Assembly (NCBI GenBank): GCA_002353285.1
Contig: DEJJ01000009.1
Location: 1 to 64,000, forward strand
DNA length: 64,000 nt
Direction: 5' to 3'
Source of the DNA: Porphyromonadaceae bacterium UBA2751
GTDB lineage: Bacteria > Bacteroidota > Bacteroidia > Bacteroidales > Muribaculaceae
In this document: positions 50,870 through 59,866 of the stretch, piece after piece
Numbering within the stretch: position 1 is the first letter of the stretch
Layout: each line of letters begins with the position of its first letter
Notes under the pieces: generated by a model
The model's database searches: none
What the model saw: only the letters and a program-made list of their open reading frames with translations
What the model was told of the DNA's origin: nothing
Position numbers and translations under genes: made by a program

Positions 50870-52255
50870 ATGGCATACGAACTATCTATTTCCCCAAAAA
50901 TTGACACGACTGGACGCTCTGAAATCAAGTTGCGAATCAGGCTTGGCAAGATTGACCAACAAGCCCCAACTCACCTATTTGTCAACCCTCAACATGTTCG
51001 CTGGGAGACATACGTCAGCAGCAAAAGACGCACGTCTAAACGACTTGTGCTAGTTAGTTCTCGCAACAAAACACCTGAAGTCCTGCATACAGCCGAGGTA
51101 AAAGAACGCTTAGACCTGCTGATGCAGTTTCTGGACAACTGCATCCAGTCGGAAGGCCTTGAGAACATTGAGCGCGGTTGGTTGGCGACACGTGTTGATG
51201 AGTGCATTATTGCACAAGAAAAAGCAAAAGCTGACGCGAACAAGCCTATTCGCAAACCAAGAAAACCAAAAGGGCCATCGTTCTTCGAGTACTACGACAA
51301 GTTTGTTGCCAGCAGAGAAATCTCTGTCAGTCGCCAACGTCATCTCAATGTCGTGCGACGCATTCTTATGCGTTTTGAATTATACAAGCAACTGCTCCTG
51401 CCCAAGTTCAAGCTTGAGCTTAATGAGATTGACGAGAGCCTGTTAACCGAATTAGAGGAATATATCAAGAACGAACATCATCTGCTTCACCGTTTTCCAA
51501 AAATCATTGAGCAGGTACCGGAAAGTCGAGAGCCCGGAAAGCGCGGTCAGAATACCGTGAACGGCTATTTCAAGAGGATTAAGACATTCTATTTATGGGC
51601 AATCAATGAAGGAATAACGGCCAACGATCCGTTCCGAAAGTACAAGATTTCGCAGGATGTCTATGGGTCACCCTATTACATCACCATTGAGGAACGGCAC
51701 CAGATTGAGAATGCCGACTTGAGCGATTTTCCTCGGCTGGAAGTGCAGCGTGATATATTCGTGTTCCACTGTTGTATAGGTTGCCGCGTTAGCGATTTGA
51801 GAAATCTCACTCAAGCCAATGTCATCAATGGTGCTGTACACTACATCGCACGCAAGACCAAAGCCGGACACCCACTTACCATCAAGGTACCGCTAAACCA
51901 AACAGCTCTTAATATTTTGGAGCGATATGCCGCCCCCGACCGCAAAGCGCTACTGCCGTTCATCAGCGACCAGAAATACAACGATGCCATCAAGGAGATA
52001 TTCAAGTTGTCTGGTGTGACCCGCAATGTGGTCGTTCGCAATTCCCTCACCGGCGAGCAAGAGATACGACCCATCAACGAGATTGCTAGCAGTCACATGG
52101 CTCGACGGACTTTCGTAGGAAACATCTACAAGAAATTCAAAGACCAGTCGCTCGTGAGCGAGTTGAGCGGCCATGCGCCTAACAGTGCCGCCTTCGCACG
52201 ATATCGCGAGGTGGATGAGGAGATGAAGCGCGAGATGGTCTCGGCGATTGACTGA
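50870..52255 (+). CDS. tyrosine-type site-specific integrase
   Basis: This 461-residue recombinase would insert and excise the surrounding element. The N-terminal arm domain reads ELSISPKIDTTGRSEIKLRI, followed by a SAM-like core-binding domain (~135-245). The catalytic residues are in place: Arg306 (IGCRVSDLRNLT), a Lys in ARKTKAGHP (~329), His409 and Arg412 (SSHMARRTF), His435 (SGHAPNSAAF) and nucleophile Tyr445 (ARYREVD). Length fits Bacteroidetes phage-integrase/SAM-like proteins. It lies next to the left 16-base repeat. Confidence 0.94.
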   Translation: MAYELSISPKIDTTGRSEIKLRIRLGKIDQQAPTHLFVNPQHVRWETYVSSKRRTSKRLVLVSSRNKTPEVLHTAEVKERLDLLMQFLDNCIQSEGLENIERGWLATRVDECIIAQEKAKADANKPIRKPRKPKGPSFFEYYDKFVASREISVSRQRHLNVVRRILMRFELYKQLLLPKFKLELNEIDESLLTELEEYIKNEHHLLHRFPKIIEQVPESREPGKRGQNTVNGYFKRIKTFYLWAINEGITANDPFRKYKISQDVYGSPYYITIEERHQIENADLSDFPRLEVQRDIFVFHCCIGCRVSDLRNLTQANVINGAVHYIARKTKAGHPLTIKVPLNQTALNILERYAAPDRKALLPFISDQKYNDAIKEIFKLSGVTRNVVVRNSLTGEQEIRPINEIASSHMARRTFVGNIYKKFKDQSLVSELSGHAPNSAAFARYREVDEEMKREMVSAID

Positions 52256-52271
52256 TTTTTTGTTTTAGTGT

Positions 52272-52302
52272 TTTGCTGATTGAAGTTTTTTATGTACATT
52301 TG
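52272..52302 (+). promoter_or_regulatory. promoter of the abiE operon
   Basis: TTTG at 52272-52275, a 19-base spacer and TACATTTG at 52295-52302 fit the Bacteroidetes consensus exactly. Transcription would begin near 52309, right at the inverted repeat below. Confidence 0.75.
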
Positions 52303-52312
52303 CGGTGCAAAA

Positions 52313-52343
52313 GCAGAAATAATCATTTAGTGATTAATTCTGC
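52313..52343. promoter_or_regulatory. candidate AbiEi operator
   Basis: GCAGAAATAATCA (52313-52325) and TGATTAATTCTGC (52331-52343) form a 13-base inverted repeat with one mismatch, around 5 bases. It covers the start of transcription, ending 16 bases before the abiEi ATG. AbiEi proteins are known to repress their own promoter by binding inverted repeats, so this is the likely site. Confidence 0.6.
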
Positions 52344-52359
52344 AATCAAATAGCAGACT

Positions 52360-53181
52360 ATGACAGCAACAGACATTACATACTTACACGAATGGGTTAA
52401 CAACCGAATGATGAGAGGACTGTATATCTTCACAAAGGAGGATGTACTATCAATTAATTTACCCATATCTCATCAAGCGTTGCAGAACAGCCTATCCCGC
52501 CTAACTGAGCGAGGCATTATTATGTCACCATGGCAAAATTTCTACGTTATTATCCCTATGGAATATAGACTCAAGGGGATAGTTCCCCCAGCGTTCTATA
52601 TTAGCAACTTGATGAAATTCTTAGGCCGTGATTATTATGTGTCGCATTTGACAGCCGCGGCATATAACGGAGCTTCTCATCAACGCGCAATGGTATTTCA
52701 AGCAATGGTAAATGGTGGGCCAATTCGATCTGGTGTAAAAAATGGGACGAACCTTGAGTTTACTCGTAGGAAACAAATGCCAATGTCGTTTGTCATGCAA
52801 GTGAAGACACAAACAGGTTACATGAATGTTGCCGGCCCAGAATTAACCGCACTTGATATTGTAGATGATGAGAAGAAAATAGGTGGTTTGAGTCGAGCTG
52901 CAGAAGTTTTAATGGAAATGTGTCCATCGATGCACTGGGACGAGACGAAATTGTCATTATTGCCGTTCTTTAGCATTCCTACCATCCAACGATTAGGCTT
53001 TATTCTTGAACAAATAAAAGAAATGGATATTGCCAATGCGTTATTCTCTCTTATACTACAAGATAAAAGGGCGATGAGGAAGACTTGGCTCAAGCACTCA
53101 AAAGAGAGCATTGCAAAGGTCAACCTTAATAATAGATGGAAAATCATAGATAACTACAAACTGGAAATTGACGATATATGA
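52360..53181 (+). CDS. abiEi: type IV toxin-antitoxin AbiEi-family antitoxin/repressor
   Basis: A 273-residue protein with an N-terminal winged-helix (residues ~10-70: LSINLPISHQALQNSLSRLTERGIIMSPWQNFYVI) and the AbiEi C-terminal antitoxin region (GRDYYVSHLTAAAYNGASHQ, VAGPELTALDIVDDEKKIGGLSRAAEVL). In known AbiE systems this protein represses the operon and counteracts the AbiEii toxin without binding it; together they abort phage infection. It overlaps abiEii by 4 bases (ATGA at 53178-53181). Promoter and operator are visible upstream. Confidence 0.87.
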   Translation: MTATDITYLHEWVNNRMMRGLYIFTKEDVLSINLPISHQALQNSLSRLTERGIIMSPWQNFYVIIPMEYRLKGIVPPAFYISNLMKFLGRDYYVSHLTAAAYNGASHQRAMVFQAMVNGGPIRSGVKNGTNLEFTRRKQMPMSFVMQVKTQTGYMNVAGPELTALDIVDDEKKIGGLSRAAEVLMEMCPSMHWDETKLSLLPFFSIPTIQRLGFILEQIKEMDIANALFSLILQDKRAMRKTWLKHSKESIAKVNLNNRWKIIDNYKLEIDDI

Positions 53182-53981
53182 TACCACAATTCTCAATTCA
53201 GCAGTGGCGAGAGGTCGTGCCTTGGAACTCAGATGCAATGGTTGAACAAGACCTTGTCATCTGTCGTGCCTTGGTGAGCATCTTTAATGATGAGTTCTTG
53301 GCGAACCAACTTGCCTTCCGAGGAGGCACAGCCTTACACAAATTATATCTCAGACCACAACCAAGGTATAGTGAAGACATTGACTTGGTACAAATTCATC
53401 CCGGTCCAATAAAAGACATACTCCATCGTATGGGTGAGGTTTTGTGTTGGCTCCCCAACAGGAGCATTGCTCAGAAACAGCATAGCAACAAGCTTTTGTC
53501 TCGCTTTGATTCAGAGATTCAACCCATAGAGCATTTGCGACTAAAGATTGAAATTAACTGCCGTGAGCATTTCAATGTTATGGGTTTAGTGAAGGTGCCA
53601 TTCAGCGTGAATAATGAATGGTTCTCCGGTGAGACACAATTAGTCACATATCATTTTGAGGAACTGATGGGAACCAAGCTTCGTGCCTTGTATCAAAGAA
53701 AAAAAGGTAGAGACCTGTTTGACTTGTTTTACGGACTGACAAAGCGCAACTTCAAGAATGATGCACTATTGGAATGCTATCAGAAATACATGGAGTTCGT
53801 AGTAGGTCGAGCGCCGTCTTTTAAGGAATATGTTCAGAATATGGAAAGTAAAATGATGGACTACGAATTCTTAACCGACGTGCAACCTCTATTGAGACCC
53901 GATATCGAATACAATCCAAAAGATGCATACGAATTAGTTTTCAAACAACTAATCGACAAAATGTCAGGTAAACGAGATTAG
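53178..53981 (+). CDS. abiEii: AbiEii/AbiGii-family nucleotidyltransferase toxin
   Basis: A 267-residue nucleotidyltransferase-fold protein. The active-site motif is intact: FRGGTALHKLYL followed by RYSEDIDLVQ (the GG-T and D-x-D elements). ELMGTKLRALYQRKKGRDLFDLFYGL is the conserved Lys/Asp helix of this family. Known relatives block growth by transferring nucleotides, for example to tRNA acceptor ends. It is co-translated with abiEi. Only 38 bases separate it from the TOTE gene, and that gap holds two palindromes. Confidence 0.9.
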   Translation: MIPQFSIQQWREVVPWNSDAMVEQDLVICRALVSIFNDEFLANQLAFRGGTALHKLYLRPQPRYSEDIDLVQIHPGPIKDILHRMGEVLCWLPNRSIAQKQHSNKLLSRFDSEIQPIEHLRLKIEINCREHFNVMGLVKVPFSVNNEWFSGETQLVTYHFEELMGTKLRALYQRKKGRDLFDLFYGLTKRNFKNDALLECYQKYMEFVVGRAPSFKEYVQNMESKMMDYEFLTDVQPLLRPDIEYNPKDAYELVFKQLIDKMSGKRD

Positions 53982-53985
53982 TTTA

Positions 53986-54025
53986 TTCACGATTATTAAA
54001 TCGTGAACAAGTTCATTAAATGAAC
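53986..54025. promoter_or_regulatory. two palindromes around the TOTE start codon
   Basis: TTCACGAT (53986-53993) is inverted as ATCGTGAA (54000-54007), and GTTCATTAAATGAAC (54011-54025) is a perfect palindrome that contains the ATG of the TOTE gene (54020-54022). As RNA hairpins they could hide the start codon or attenuate read-through from abiE; as DNA they could be operators. No promoter is evident in the gap. Confidence 0.6.
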
Positions 54026-56866
54026 AACGCACCATCATATCAGGAACTGAAACGGGAGCGCAATGCGCTGCTTGAACGGATTCATCAACTTGAAGCCGAG
54101 CTGGACAACCTGCGCAGGCAATTGAGCGGTATTGAGAAGGAAATCGAGGTGGCAAAAGCATCGGCGGTAACATTGTCGCTCGATGAAAAGGTGGCGCTGT
54201 TCCGGTCGCTTTTTCGGGGTCGCGAGGATGTATTTGCACGAAGGTGGCAGAGCCGGACAAGCGGCAAGAGCGGCTACCAGCCTGTATGTGTTAATGAGTG
54301 GAACCCGGAGCTTTGCAACAAGCGCAAATACAAATGCGCTGAATGCCCTAACCGTCGGTTTACACCACTCACTGACGCTGATGTTTATCGTCATCTTGAG
54401 GGTAAATCAGTTGACTGCCGTGATGTAATCGGGCTTTATGTCATTCAAGAGGACAATACTTGCCATTTTCTCTGCGCCGACTTTGACGACAAGAACTGCG
54501 AGTACGGCTACGAGAATGATGTGAGTGCATTTGTAGCTGTCTGCCGCGACTGGGGCGTGCCCTGTTCGGTGGAAAGGTCGCGTTCAGGCCACGGCGCCCA
54601 TGTTTGGATTTTCTTCAACGAGCCGATTGCAGCGGCCAAAGCACGAAAGTTGGGCAATGTCATTCTGACCGAGGCGATGAACCGCGACGCACGGCTTTCG
54701 TTCAAGTCCTACGACCGATTCTTTCCCAACCAGGATATGTTGCCAGATGGCGGCTTCGGCAATCTTGTCGCTCTGCCATTACAGGGACGAGCACGGCGGC
54801 AAGGAAACAGCGTGTTTGTTGACGACAACTTTTTGCCCTACCCAGACCAATGGGCCTATTTGCAGGACATCGAAAAGCTGCCCGAAACTCAAGTTGATGC
54901 CTTGCTGATGCGTCATGCAACTGCACTGCCTATGGGAAATCTCTCATCAACAAGTGAAGCGATGCCGTGGGAGACTCCACCCGCCCCGATTATTGATAAA
55001 AACGATTTCGCAGGTCGGCTAGGCATCGTAAAATCCAATGCGCTATACATTCCACTGAAAGGGCTGTCGGCAAAGGTGGCCAATCATCTCAAGCGCATCG
55101 CCTCGTTCAAGAACCCGGAGTTCTACTGTCGCCAGGCAATGCGCCTGACGACCTACAACGTTCCACGCATTATCTCGTGTGCCGATATTGTTGACGACTA
55201 CTTGGTTCTGCCTCGAGGGTGTGAGGATGTCGTGAAAACATTTTTGAAGGAGAAAGAGGCTGACTTTGGCTTAACCGACGAAACCTGTCACGGTACGCCA
55301 ATCGACGTGACATTCAAGGGTGCATTGCGCACTGACCAGCAAGATGCCGTGAATGAACTCTGCGCTCACAATACCGGCATCCTATCAGCAACCACCGCAT
55401 TCGGAAAAACTGTCTCCGCTATCGGGCTGATCGCCCATTGCCATGTGAACACACTGATACTGGTCCACACAAAGGCACTACTTGACCAATGGAAGCAGAA
55501 ACTTGAGGAATTTCTCATCATCAATCATGAGCCCAAAGAGATTGTTCCGAGGCGAGGTCGCAGAAGGAAATGGTCGCCCATCGGCACACTGAGCTCTACA
55601 AGCAACTCGCTTCATGGCATCATCGACATAGCGCTACTGCAATCATGCGTCAACGATAGAGAGGTGAAACCGTTTGTGAAAGATTATGGCATGGTCATCG
55701 TTGACGAGTGCCATCATATTTCTGCCGTCAACTTTGAGCGAGTGCTGAAAGCTGTGAGGGCAGCGCGCGTCTATGGTCTGACTGCCACGCCCATCCGCAA
55801 GGACGGGCACCAGCCCATCATCTTCATGCAGTGCGGTCCAATTCGATATACTGCCGACTCGTGGCAACAAATGCAATCTCAAACCTTCACACGGTTACTT
55901 GTGCCACGTTTCACGGCTTTTCGTTATGTGATTGAAGACAATCCATCGTTCTCCAATGTCATCTCACAACTCGCCGAAGACAAATACCGCAATAGGCTCA
56001 TTGTGGACGATGTGCGTAATGCGCTGAAAGAATGTCGTTCTCCTATTGTGCTGACAAGCCTCACAAGCCACGTGGCCACGATGGCCGACCTTTTGCGCCC
56101 CATTTGTCCAAATGTCATTACGCTTGTCGGTTCGGAATCGACCAAAGAGAAGCGGACGAAAATGGAACAACTGCAGAGCATTGCTGTAGATGAACCTATG
56201 GTCATTGTGGCTACAGGGAAATACATTGGCGAAGGTTTTGATATGCCAAGGCTCGACACATTATTCTTAGCTTTGCCGGTGTCTTGGAAGGGACTCATCG
56301 CCCAATATGCCGGACGGCTACATCGTGACCATAAAGGGAAAAGCGAAGTGCGCATCTACGACTACATCGATATCAACGTGCCAGTGTGCGAAGCCATGTA
56401 TCGCCGGAGACTAAAAGGGTATGCAAGTATCGGTTACTCGCTGAAGCCTCAAGGGCTTTTTGCAGAGGTGAAAGATAACACATCTTTAATCTATGATGGT
56501 CAGACCTTCCTCAACCCGTTCCTGCGCAGTCTCTCACAGGTGAAACGCAGCATTGTCATCGCCTGCCCCAAGGGCAACCCCGGCCGCAACTCGCAAATCA
56601 TGGCCCGTCTACTCGACCTCGCCACCCAAGGCATAAAAATTAGTGTCATAACAAGAGAGCACAACGAACACACAGAGCTGTTGCAAACACATGGCGCGCA
56701 AGTTGTCATCAAAAACGGACTTACCCTCAACTGTGCCATCTTCGACCGCTCGGTCGTGTGGTATGGAAACGTCGCTATCCTCGGCTACCATAGCGCTAAC
56801 GACAACGTCATCACTCTCCACAATCCCGAACTCGCCACCACTTTACTCAATACGCTTCTCAAATAA
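54020..56866 (+). CDS. TOTE-type conflict protein: coiled coil, AEP primase, SF2 helicase, PLD-like end
   Basis: A 948-residue protein. Residues 1-48 are a coiled coil (SYQELKRERNALLERIHQLE). A Cys cluster (C90, C99, C106, C109) may bind zinc. Residues ~130-300 are an archaeo-eukaryotic primase domain of the TOTE type: CADFDD with Asp154 and Asp156, SGHGAHVWIFF with His191 and His194, then SFKSYDRFFPNQD. Residues ~435-830 are a superfamily-2 helicase with Walker A ATTAFGKT (~457-464), VDECHH (561-566), GLTATP and a late arginine-finger region QYAGRLHRDHKG. The last ~110 residues look like a phospholipase-D-like domain, but NCAIFD replaces the HxK motif, so catalysis there is doubtful. TOTE proteins are predicted defence effectors; its place as third gene of the abiE operon supports that. 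Confidence 0.88.
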   Translation: MNNAPSYQELKRERNALLERIHQLEAELDNLRRQLSGIEKEIEVAKASAVTLSLDEKVALFRSLFRGREDVFARRWQSRTSGKSGYQPVCVNEWNPELCNKRKYKCAECPNRRFTPLTDADVYRHLEGKSVDCRDVIGLYVIQEDNTCHFLCADFDDKNCEYGYENDVSAFVAVCRDWGVPCSVERSRSGHGAHVWIFFNEPIAAAKARKLGNVILTEAMNRDARLSFKSYDRFFPNQDMLPDGGFGNLVALPLQGRARRQGNSVFVDDNFLPYPDQWAYLQDIEKLPETQVDALLMRHATALPMGNLSSTSEAMPWETPPAPIIDKNDFAGRLGIVKSNALYIPLKGLSAKVANHLKRIASFKNPEFYCRQAMRLTTYNVPRIISCADIVDDYLVLPRGCEDVVKTFLKEKEADFGLTDETCHGTPIDVTFKGALRTDQQDAVNELCAHNTGILSATTAFGKTVSAIGLIAHCHVNTLILVHTKALLDQWKQKLEEFLIINHEPKEIVPRRGRRRKWSPIGTLSSTSNSLHGIIDIALLQSCVNDREVKPFVKDYGMVIVDECHHISAVNFERVLKAVRAARVYGLTATPIRKDGHQPIIFMQCGPIRYTADSWQQMQSQTFTRLLVPRFTAFRYVIEDNPSFSNVISQLAEDKYRNRLIVDDVRNALKECRSPIVLTSLTSHVATMADLLRPICPNVITLVGSESTKEKRTKMEQLQSIAVDEPMVIVATGKYIGEGFDMPRLDTLFLALPVSWKGLIAQYAGRLHRDHKGKSEVRIYDYIDINVPVCEAMYRRRLKGYASIGYSLKPQGLFAEVKDNTSLIYDGQTFLNPFLRSLSQVKRSIVIACPKGNPGRNSQIMARLLDLATQGIKISVITREHNEHTELLQTHGAQVVIKNGLTLNCAIFDRSVVWYGNVAILGYHSANDNVITLHNPELATTLLNTLLK

Positions 56867-56888
56867 CTCCGATTGACTAAGTCCTATT

Positions 56889-57740
56889 TCAGGTTGATTT
56901 GTTGAGGCGTTTCATTGCCGCACGCATTAGAATGTCGAAATTCCGTTGGGGATTACGCCGACGGCTCACTCGGAAGTTGTATTCGTCCAAATAGCTTGGC
57001 AAATGTTTTATCGAATACCTTTGATTGAATTCATCTTCAATCCATTTCTTGAAATCGGCGAAATGTCTGTCGAGATGTCCCCATCTATAGACAATCGACA
57101 GCGACCGATACTCTTTCTCTAATTTCTTGAAGCCACGAACTCCTCCAGAGGCAATAGTGATGTGTGCTTTGGGTGACACATATTCTTCAATCATTTCTCG
57201 CGCGATGTCAGGTTTCATATCATCAACTATTTGACTTATCGCTTTGACAATTTTGCCATTTTTTACTTCAACTGCCAAGAATATGCGGCGTTTATCCTCA
57301 ATTCTCCGCAAATAAAAGAACCTATCGTTCTCGTTGTAGATATTGAAGAAACCAATCCCCACATCTCCTTGTAGCTTTCTTGGAATTATAGCACTCATTA
57401 TCGATTGAACCCTCCATTTGAATTTCAAACATGTTGCTTGAGTAATTCCAAATTGTTGAGACAATTCCACTGAGGTGTTCCCTTCGCTTGAAGTTGCCAT
57501 GTGGTGGATAATGTGAAATGCGGTAGGTATGGAAAACTTCAGCCGATGAAAAATAGTTCCAGCAGTTACACTCTCATCATACTTGCAGCGATTGCATCTG
57601 CGAGAATATGGTGAGCGACCCTTGTGAAAAGTCGTGTTGCCGCATTTGCGACATATATACTGATTACCTTTCCACTTGATGGCGGCAAGATAGGCGTAGC
57701 AATCTTCCTCACTTTGAAACCGTTTATTTAATGAGTCCAT
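56889..57740 (-). CDS. IS1595-family transposase
   Basis: A 283-residue transposase of the ISXO2-like group. The N-terminal zinc ribbon reads YICRKCGNTTFHKGRSPYSR then CNRCKY; the DDE-type catalytic region follows (FLAVEVKNGKIVKAISQIV, ITIASGGVRGFKKLEKEYRS). It appears complete, so the insertion may still be active. The stop lies 22 bases from the TOTE stop, on the opposite strand. I could not identify the terminal inverted repeats with confidence. A -7 element (minus-strand TATCTTTG) lies at 57778-57785, about 40 bases before its ATG. Confidence 0.9.
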   Translation of the reverse strand: MDSLNKRFQSEEDCYAYLAAIKWKGNQYICRKCGNTTFHKGRSPYSRRCNRCKYDESVTAGTIFHRLKFSIPTAFHIIHHMATSSEGNTSVELSQQFGITQATCLKFKWRVQSIMSAIIPRKLQGDVGIGFFNIYNENDRFFYLRRIEDKRRIFLAVEVKNGKIVKAISQIVDDMKPDIAREMIEEYVSPKAHITIASGGVRGFKKLEKEYRSLSIVYRWGHLDRHFADFKKWIEDEFNQRYSIKHLPSYLDEYNFRVSRRRNPQRNFDILMRAAMKRLNKST

Positions 57741-57972
57741 GTGTTAGCACATTATTATCATTTGTAATTTCATGATGCAAAGATAACAAATTTATTTCAT
57801 TGGGCGCATTATCTATATATGTATAAAACTTGTCTTTTAGTAATTCAAGCCTTCAAGCTACTTTTGCAGCATCACATTTTGCAACGCACTGGAGGCGCCA
57901 ACCTACCAAAGACGTTGCTGATGTGAACGTCCAATCGCAGTATATGGCGTACCGAGCGGATTGGTGATTTTT

Positions 57973-58287
57973 ATGAACAACATTTGCTTAAGTTCAATTC
58001 TAAATTCTAAAGAAAGTAACATCATCATCCAAGTTTCATCTGAGGACTTGAAGGCGTTTGCCCAGGAGATATTGATCGGGGCAAAGAGTATCGCCATGAT
58101 TGAGGCGGAGGCCGCTGCCAGCAGCGACCAGTTGTTAACCATCGACGAGGCAGCAAAGTTGCTGTCGGTGTCGAAGATGACGCTCTACCGTTGGGACCAG
58201 AACGGCATCCTCAAGAAGGTGGAGATCGGCGGCAAGCGTCGCTACCGCAAGAGTGACATCGAACGTCTGGCCGGTTGTAAAATGTGA
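57973..58287 (+). CDS. excisionase-like helix-turn-helix protein
   Basis: From ATG 57973 the protein is 104 residues. The C-terminal half (LLTIDEAAKLLSVSKMTLYRW, then GILKKVEIGGKRRYRKSDIE) is a MerR/excisionase-type winged helix that Bacteroidales integrative elements carry close to their integrase or replication genes. The N-terminal half is helical and unmatched. It probably controls excision or the downstream replication genes. The DUF3987 gene starts 8 bases after its stop. Confidence 0.88.
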   Translation: MNNICLSSILNSKESNIIIQVSSEDLKAFAQEILIGAKSIAMIEAEAAASSDQLLTIDEAAKLLSVSKMTLYRWDQNGILKKVEIGGKRRYRKSDIERLAGCKM

Positions 58288-58295
58288 TTTGCCCT

Positions 58296-59600
58296 ATGGA
58301 AAAGAGCAATTTACAACCCAAGTCCGGCAAGCTCCGTCTTCATGAAGACGTTGAGCTGCCCATCGACGGCCTGCCCCAACTGGTTCAGCAGTACATCAAC
58401 GAGATTGTGCGGGTCTATCACTGTCCCATCGAGTTCCCAACCGTCGCCGTATTCAGCGTGATTGCGTCGGCTATAGGCAAACGAGTAAAGATTACCGACC
58501 GCAAGTACACCAATCCACTCATGCTCTGGTTCGTAAACGTCGCCATCAGCGGATCGAACAAGACCCAACCAGTCAAGGAGGTGCTTCGACCATTGCGCGA
58601 ACTCAACCGTGAGAATTACGAGGTCTATGAGCGTGAATATGAACTGTGGAAAGCCGACAAGGATCGCGACGAGAACAATCCGCCATCGTTCAATCATCTG
58701 CTCGTCGGAGACTGTACGGAGGAAGCCCGCATCAAAATCCTGCAAAGCAGCAGCCATGGCATCCTCGGTCATTATCCAGAAGTCAAGGGCTATTTCGACG
58801 ACATGGAACGCTACAACAAAGGCGGCTTTGTAGATAAGTTGCTCCGCATGTTCGACGGCGACGATGTCTTTGTCAACCGCAAGGGCGAGTACAAGCCAAT
58901 CGTCATCAGCGATGTGTTCATGAACATCTTGGGAGACATCCAACCCGGGTTGCTCAGCGCCACATTCGGCAGCCCGCAATTCATGGAGAACGGCTTGAAT
59001 CAGCGTTTCCTGTTCACAATGCCGCAAATCGAAGAGTTCCCCGACCGGGAAACCGAGTCGATGGACCACGACCTTGTTGTTAGCTGGCGCGATGTGGTCA
59101 TGCAAATCTACAAGATGGATTTGACCGACTGGGGTTTGCTTACCCTCTCGCCAGAGTGCGACAAGCTCTACACTGAGTACTTCAACCAGTTGCAGCGAAA
59201 GAAAGCCGAAGTGAAAGCCACCACCGGTGACGGTTACATGCTCTCAATATTCAGCAAGCTGCAGATCCAAGCGATGCGTCTGGCCGGCATTGTTCATCTG
59301 GCGGGTCTGATAAACTCGCCAATCAACTACAACTACCGCCAGGTATCAGCCGAAGACATGGAGTACACCATTCGCTGCATGAACTACTTCGAGAAGTCGG
59401 CCATTGCAGTCTATGAGCGTATCTGCGGCGGCGATTTGGGTGGTCCATTAAGAGGCACTACACAAGCCGAGATTATCCGTGACTTCCATGAGAAAGTGGG
59501 AATTACCAACCTCACCAGGTTTGCCGATGGCATAAGCAAGACAAAGGGGTATATTTCACCACTTCTCAAGGGGTGCAAGCGCAAGCTGCCGGGCAAGTGA
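58296..59600 (+). CDS. DUF3987-domain protein (plasmid/element replication ATPase-like)
   Basis: From ATG 58296 the protein is 434 residues. It fits DUF3987: QQYINEIVRVYHCPIEFPTV, FVNVAISGSNKTQPVKEVLR (a P-loop-like turn), ILGHYPEVKGYFDDMERYNK and MFDGDDVFVNRKGEY. Such proteins accompany primase-like genes in Bacteroidales mobile elements and are thought to act as helicase-type replication initiators; this is inference. It follows the HTH gene closely and precedes the iteron-like cluster. A GTG at 58284 is an alternative start. Confidence 0.88.
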   Translation: MEKSNLQPKSGKLRLHEDVELPIDGLPQLVQQYINEIVRVYHCPIEFPTVAVFSVIASAIGKRVKITDRKYTNPLMLWFVNVAISGSNKTQPVKEVLRPLRELNRENYEVYEREYELWKADKDRDENNPPSFNHLLVGDCTEEARIKILQSSSHGILGHYPEVKGYFDDMERYNKGGFVDKLLRMFDGDDVFVNRKGEYKPIVISDVFMNILGDIQPGLLSATFGSPQFMENGLNQRFLFTMPQIEEFPDRETESMDHDLVVSWRDVVMQIYKMDLTDWGLLTLSPECDKLYTEYFNQLQRKKAEVKATTGDGYMLSIFSKLQIQAMRLAGIVHLAGLINSPINYNYRQVSAEDMEYTIRCMNYFEKSAIAVYERICGGDLGGPLRGTTQAEIIRDFHEKVGITNLTRFADGISKTKGYISPLLKGCKRKLPGK

Positions 59601-59613
59601 AATTGAAAAAACA

Positions 59614-59851
59614 GGTAAACGTAAACACGGAAACGCGCACTAATCTGCTATCACATAGCTTTTTTGACCACGATTCGGTGTTTACCTCGTCAAATAACCA
59701 CTATTGATTATCAATAAGTTAAACTGCAAGGTTTCCTCGGAAATGTTTACCTTTTTACAAAATCACACTAAATTCAAGGTAAACGTCTAAGTTGGCTATA
59801 AAGTGCAGTAAAGCAATGCGATATAAGCGATTTGGGCGTTTACCGTTTACC
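59614..59851. repeat. iteron-like cluster of GTTTACC heptamers
   Basis: Six exact GTTTACC/GGTAAAC heptamers occur in 240 AT-rich bases: 59614-59620, 59680-59686, 59745-59751, 59778-59784, 59838-59844 and 59845-59851, in both orientations. No gene fills this gap. The place, between the DUF3987 gene and the primase-like gene, suits a replication origin or the operator of the primase gene. Confidence 0.65.
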
Positions 59852-59866
59852 TCAATCAACAAAAAG

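Noticed and set aside
58284..58295. GTG start for the DUF3987 gene
   Set aside because: The ATG at 58296 is four codons later, better spaced from the preceding stop, and loses no conserved residues.
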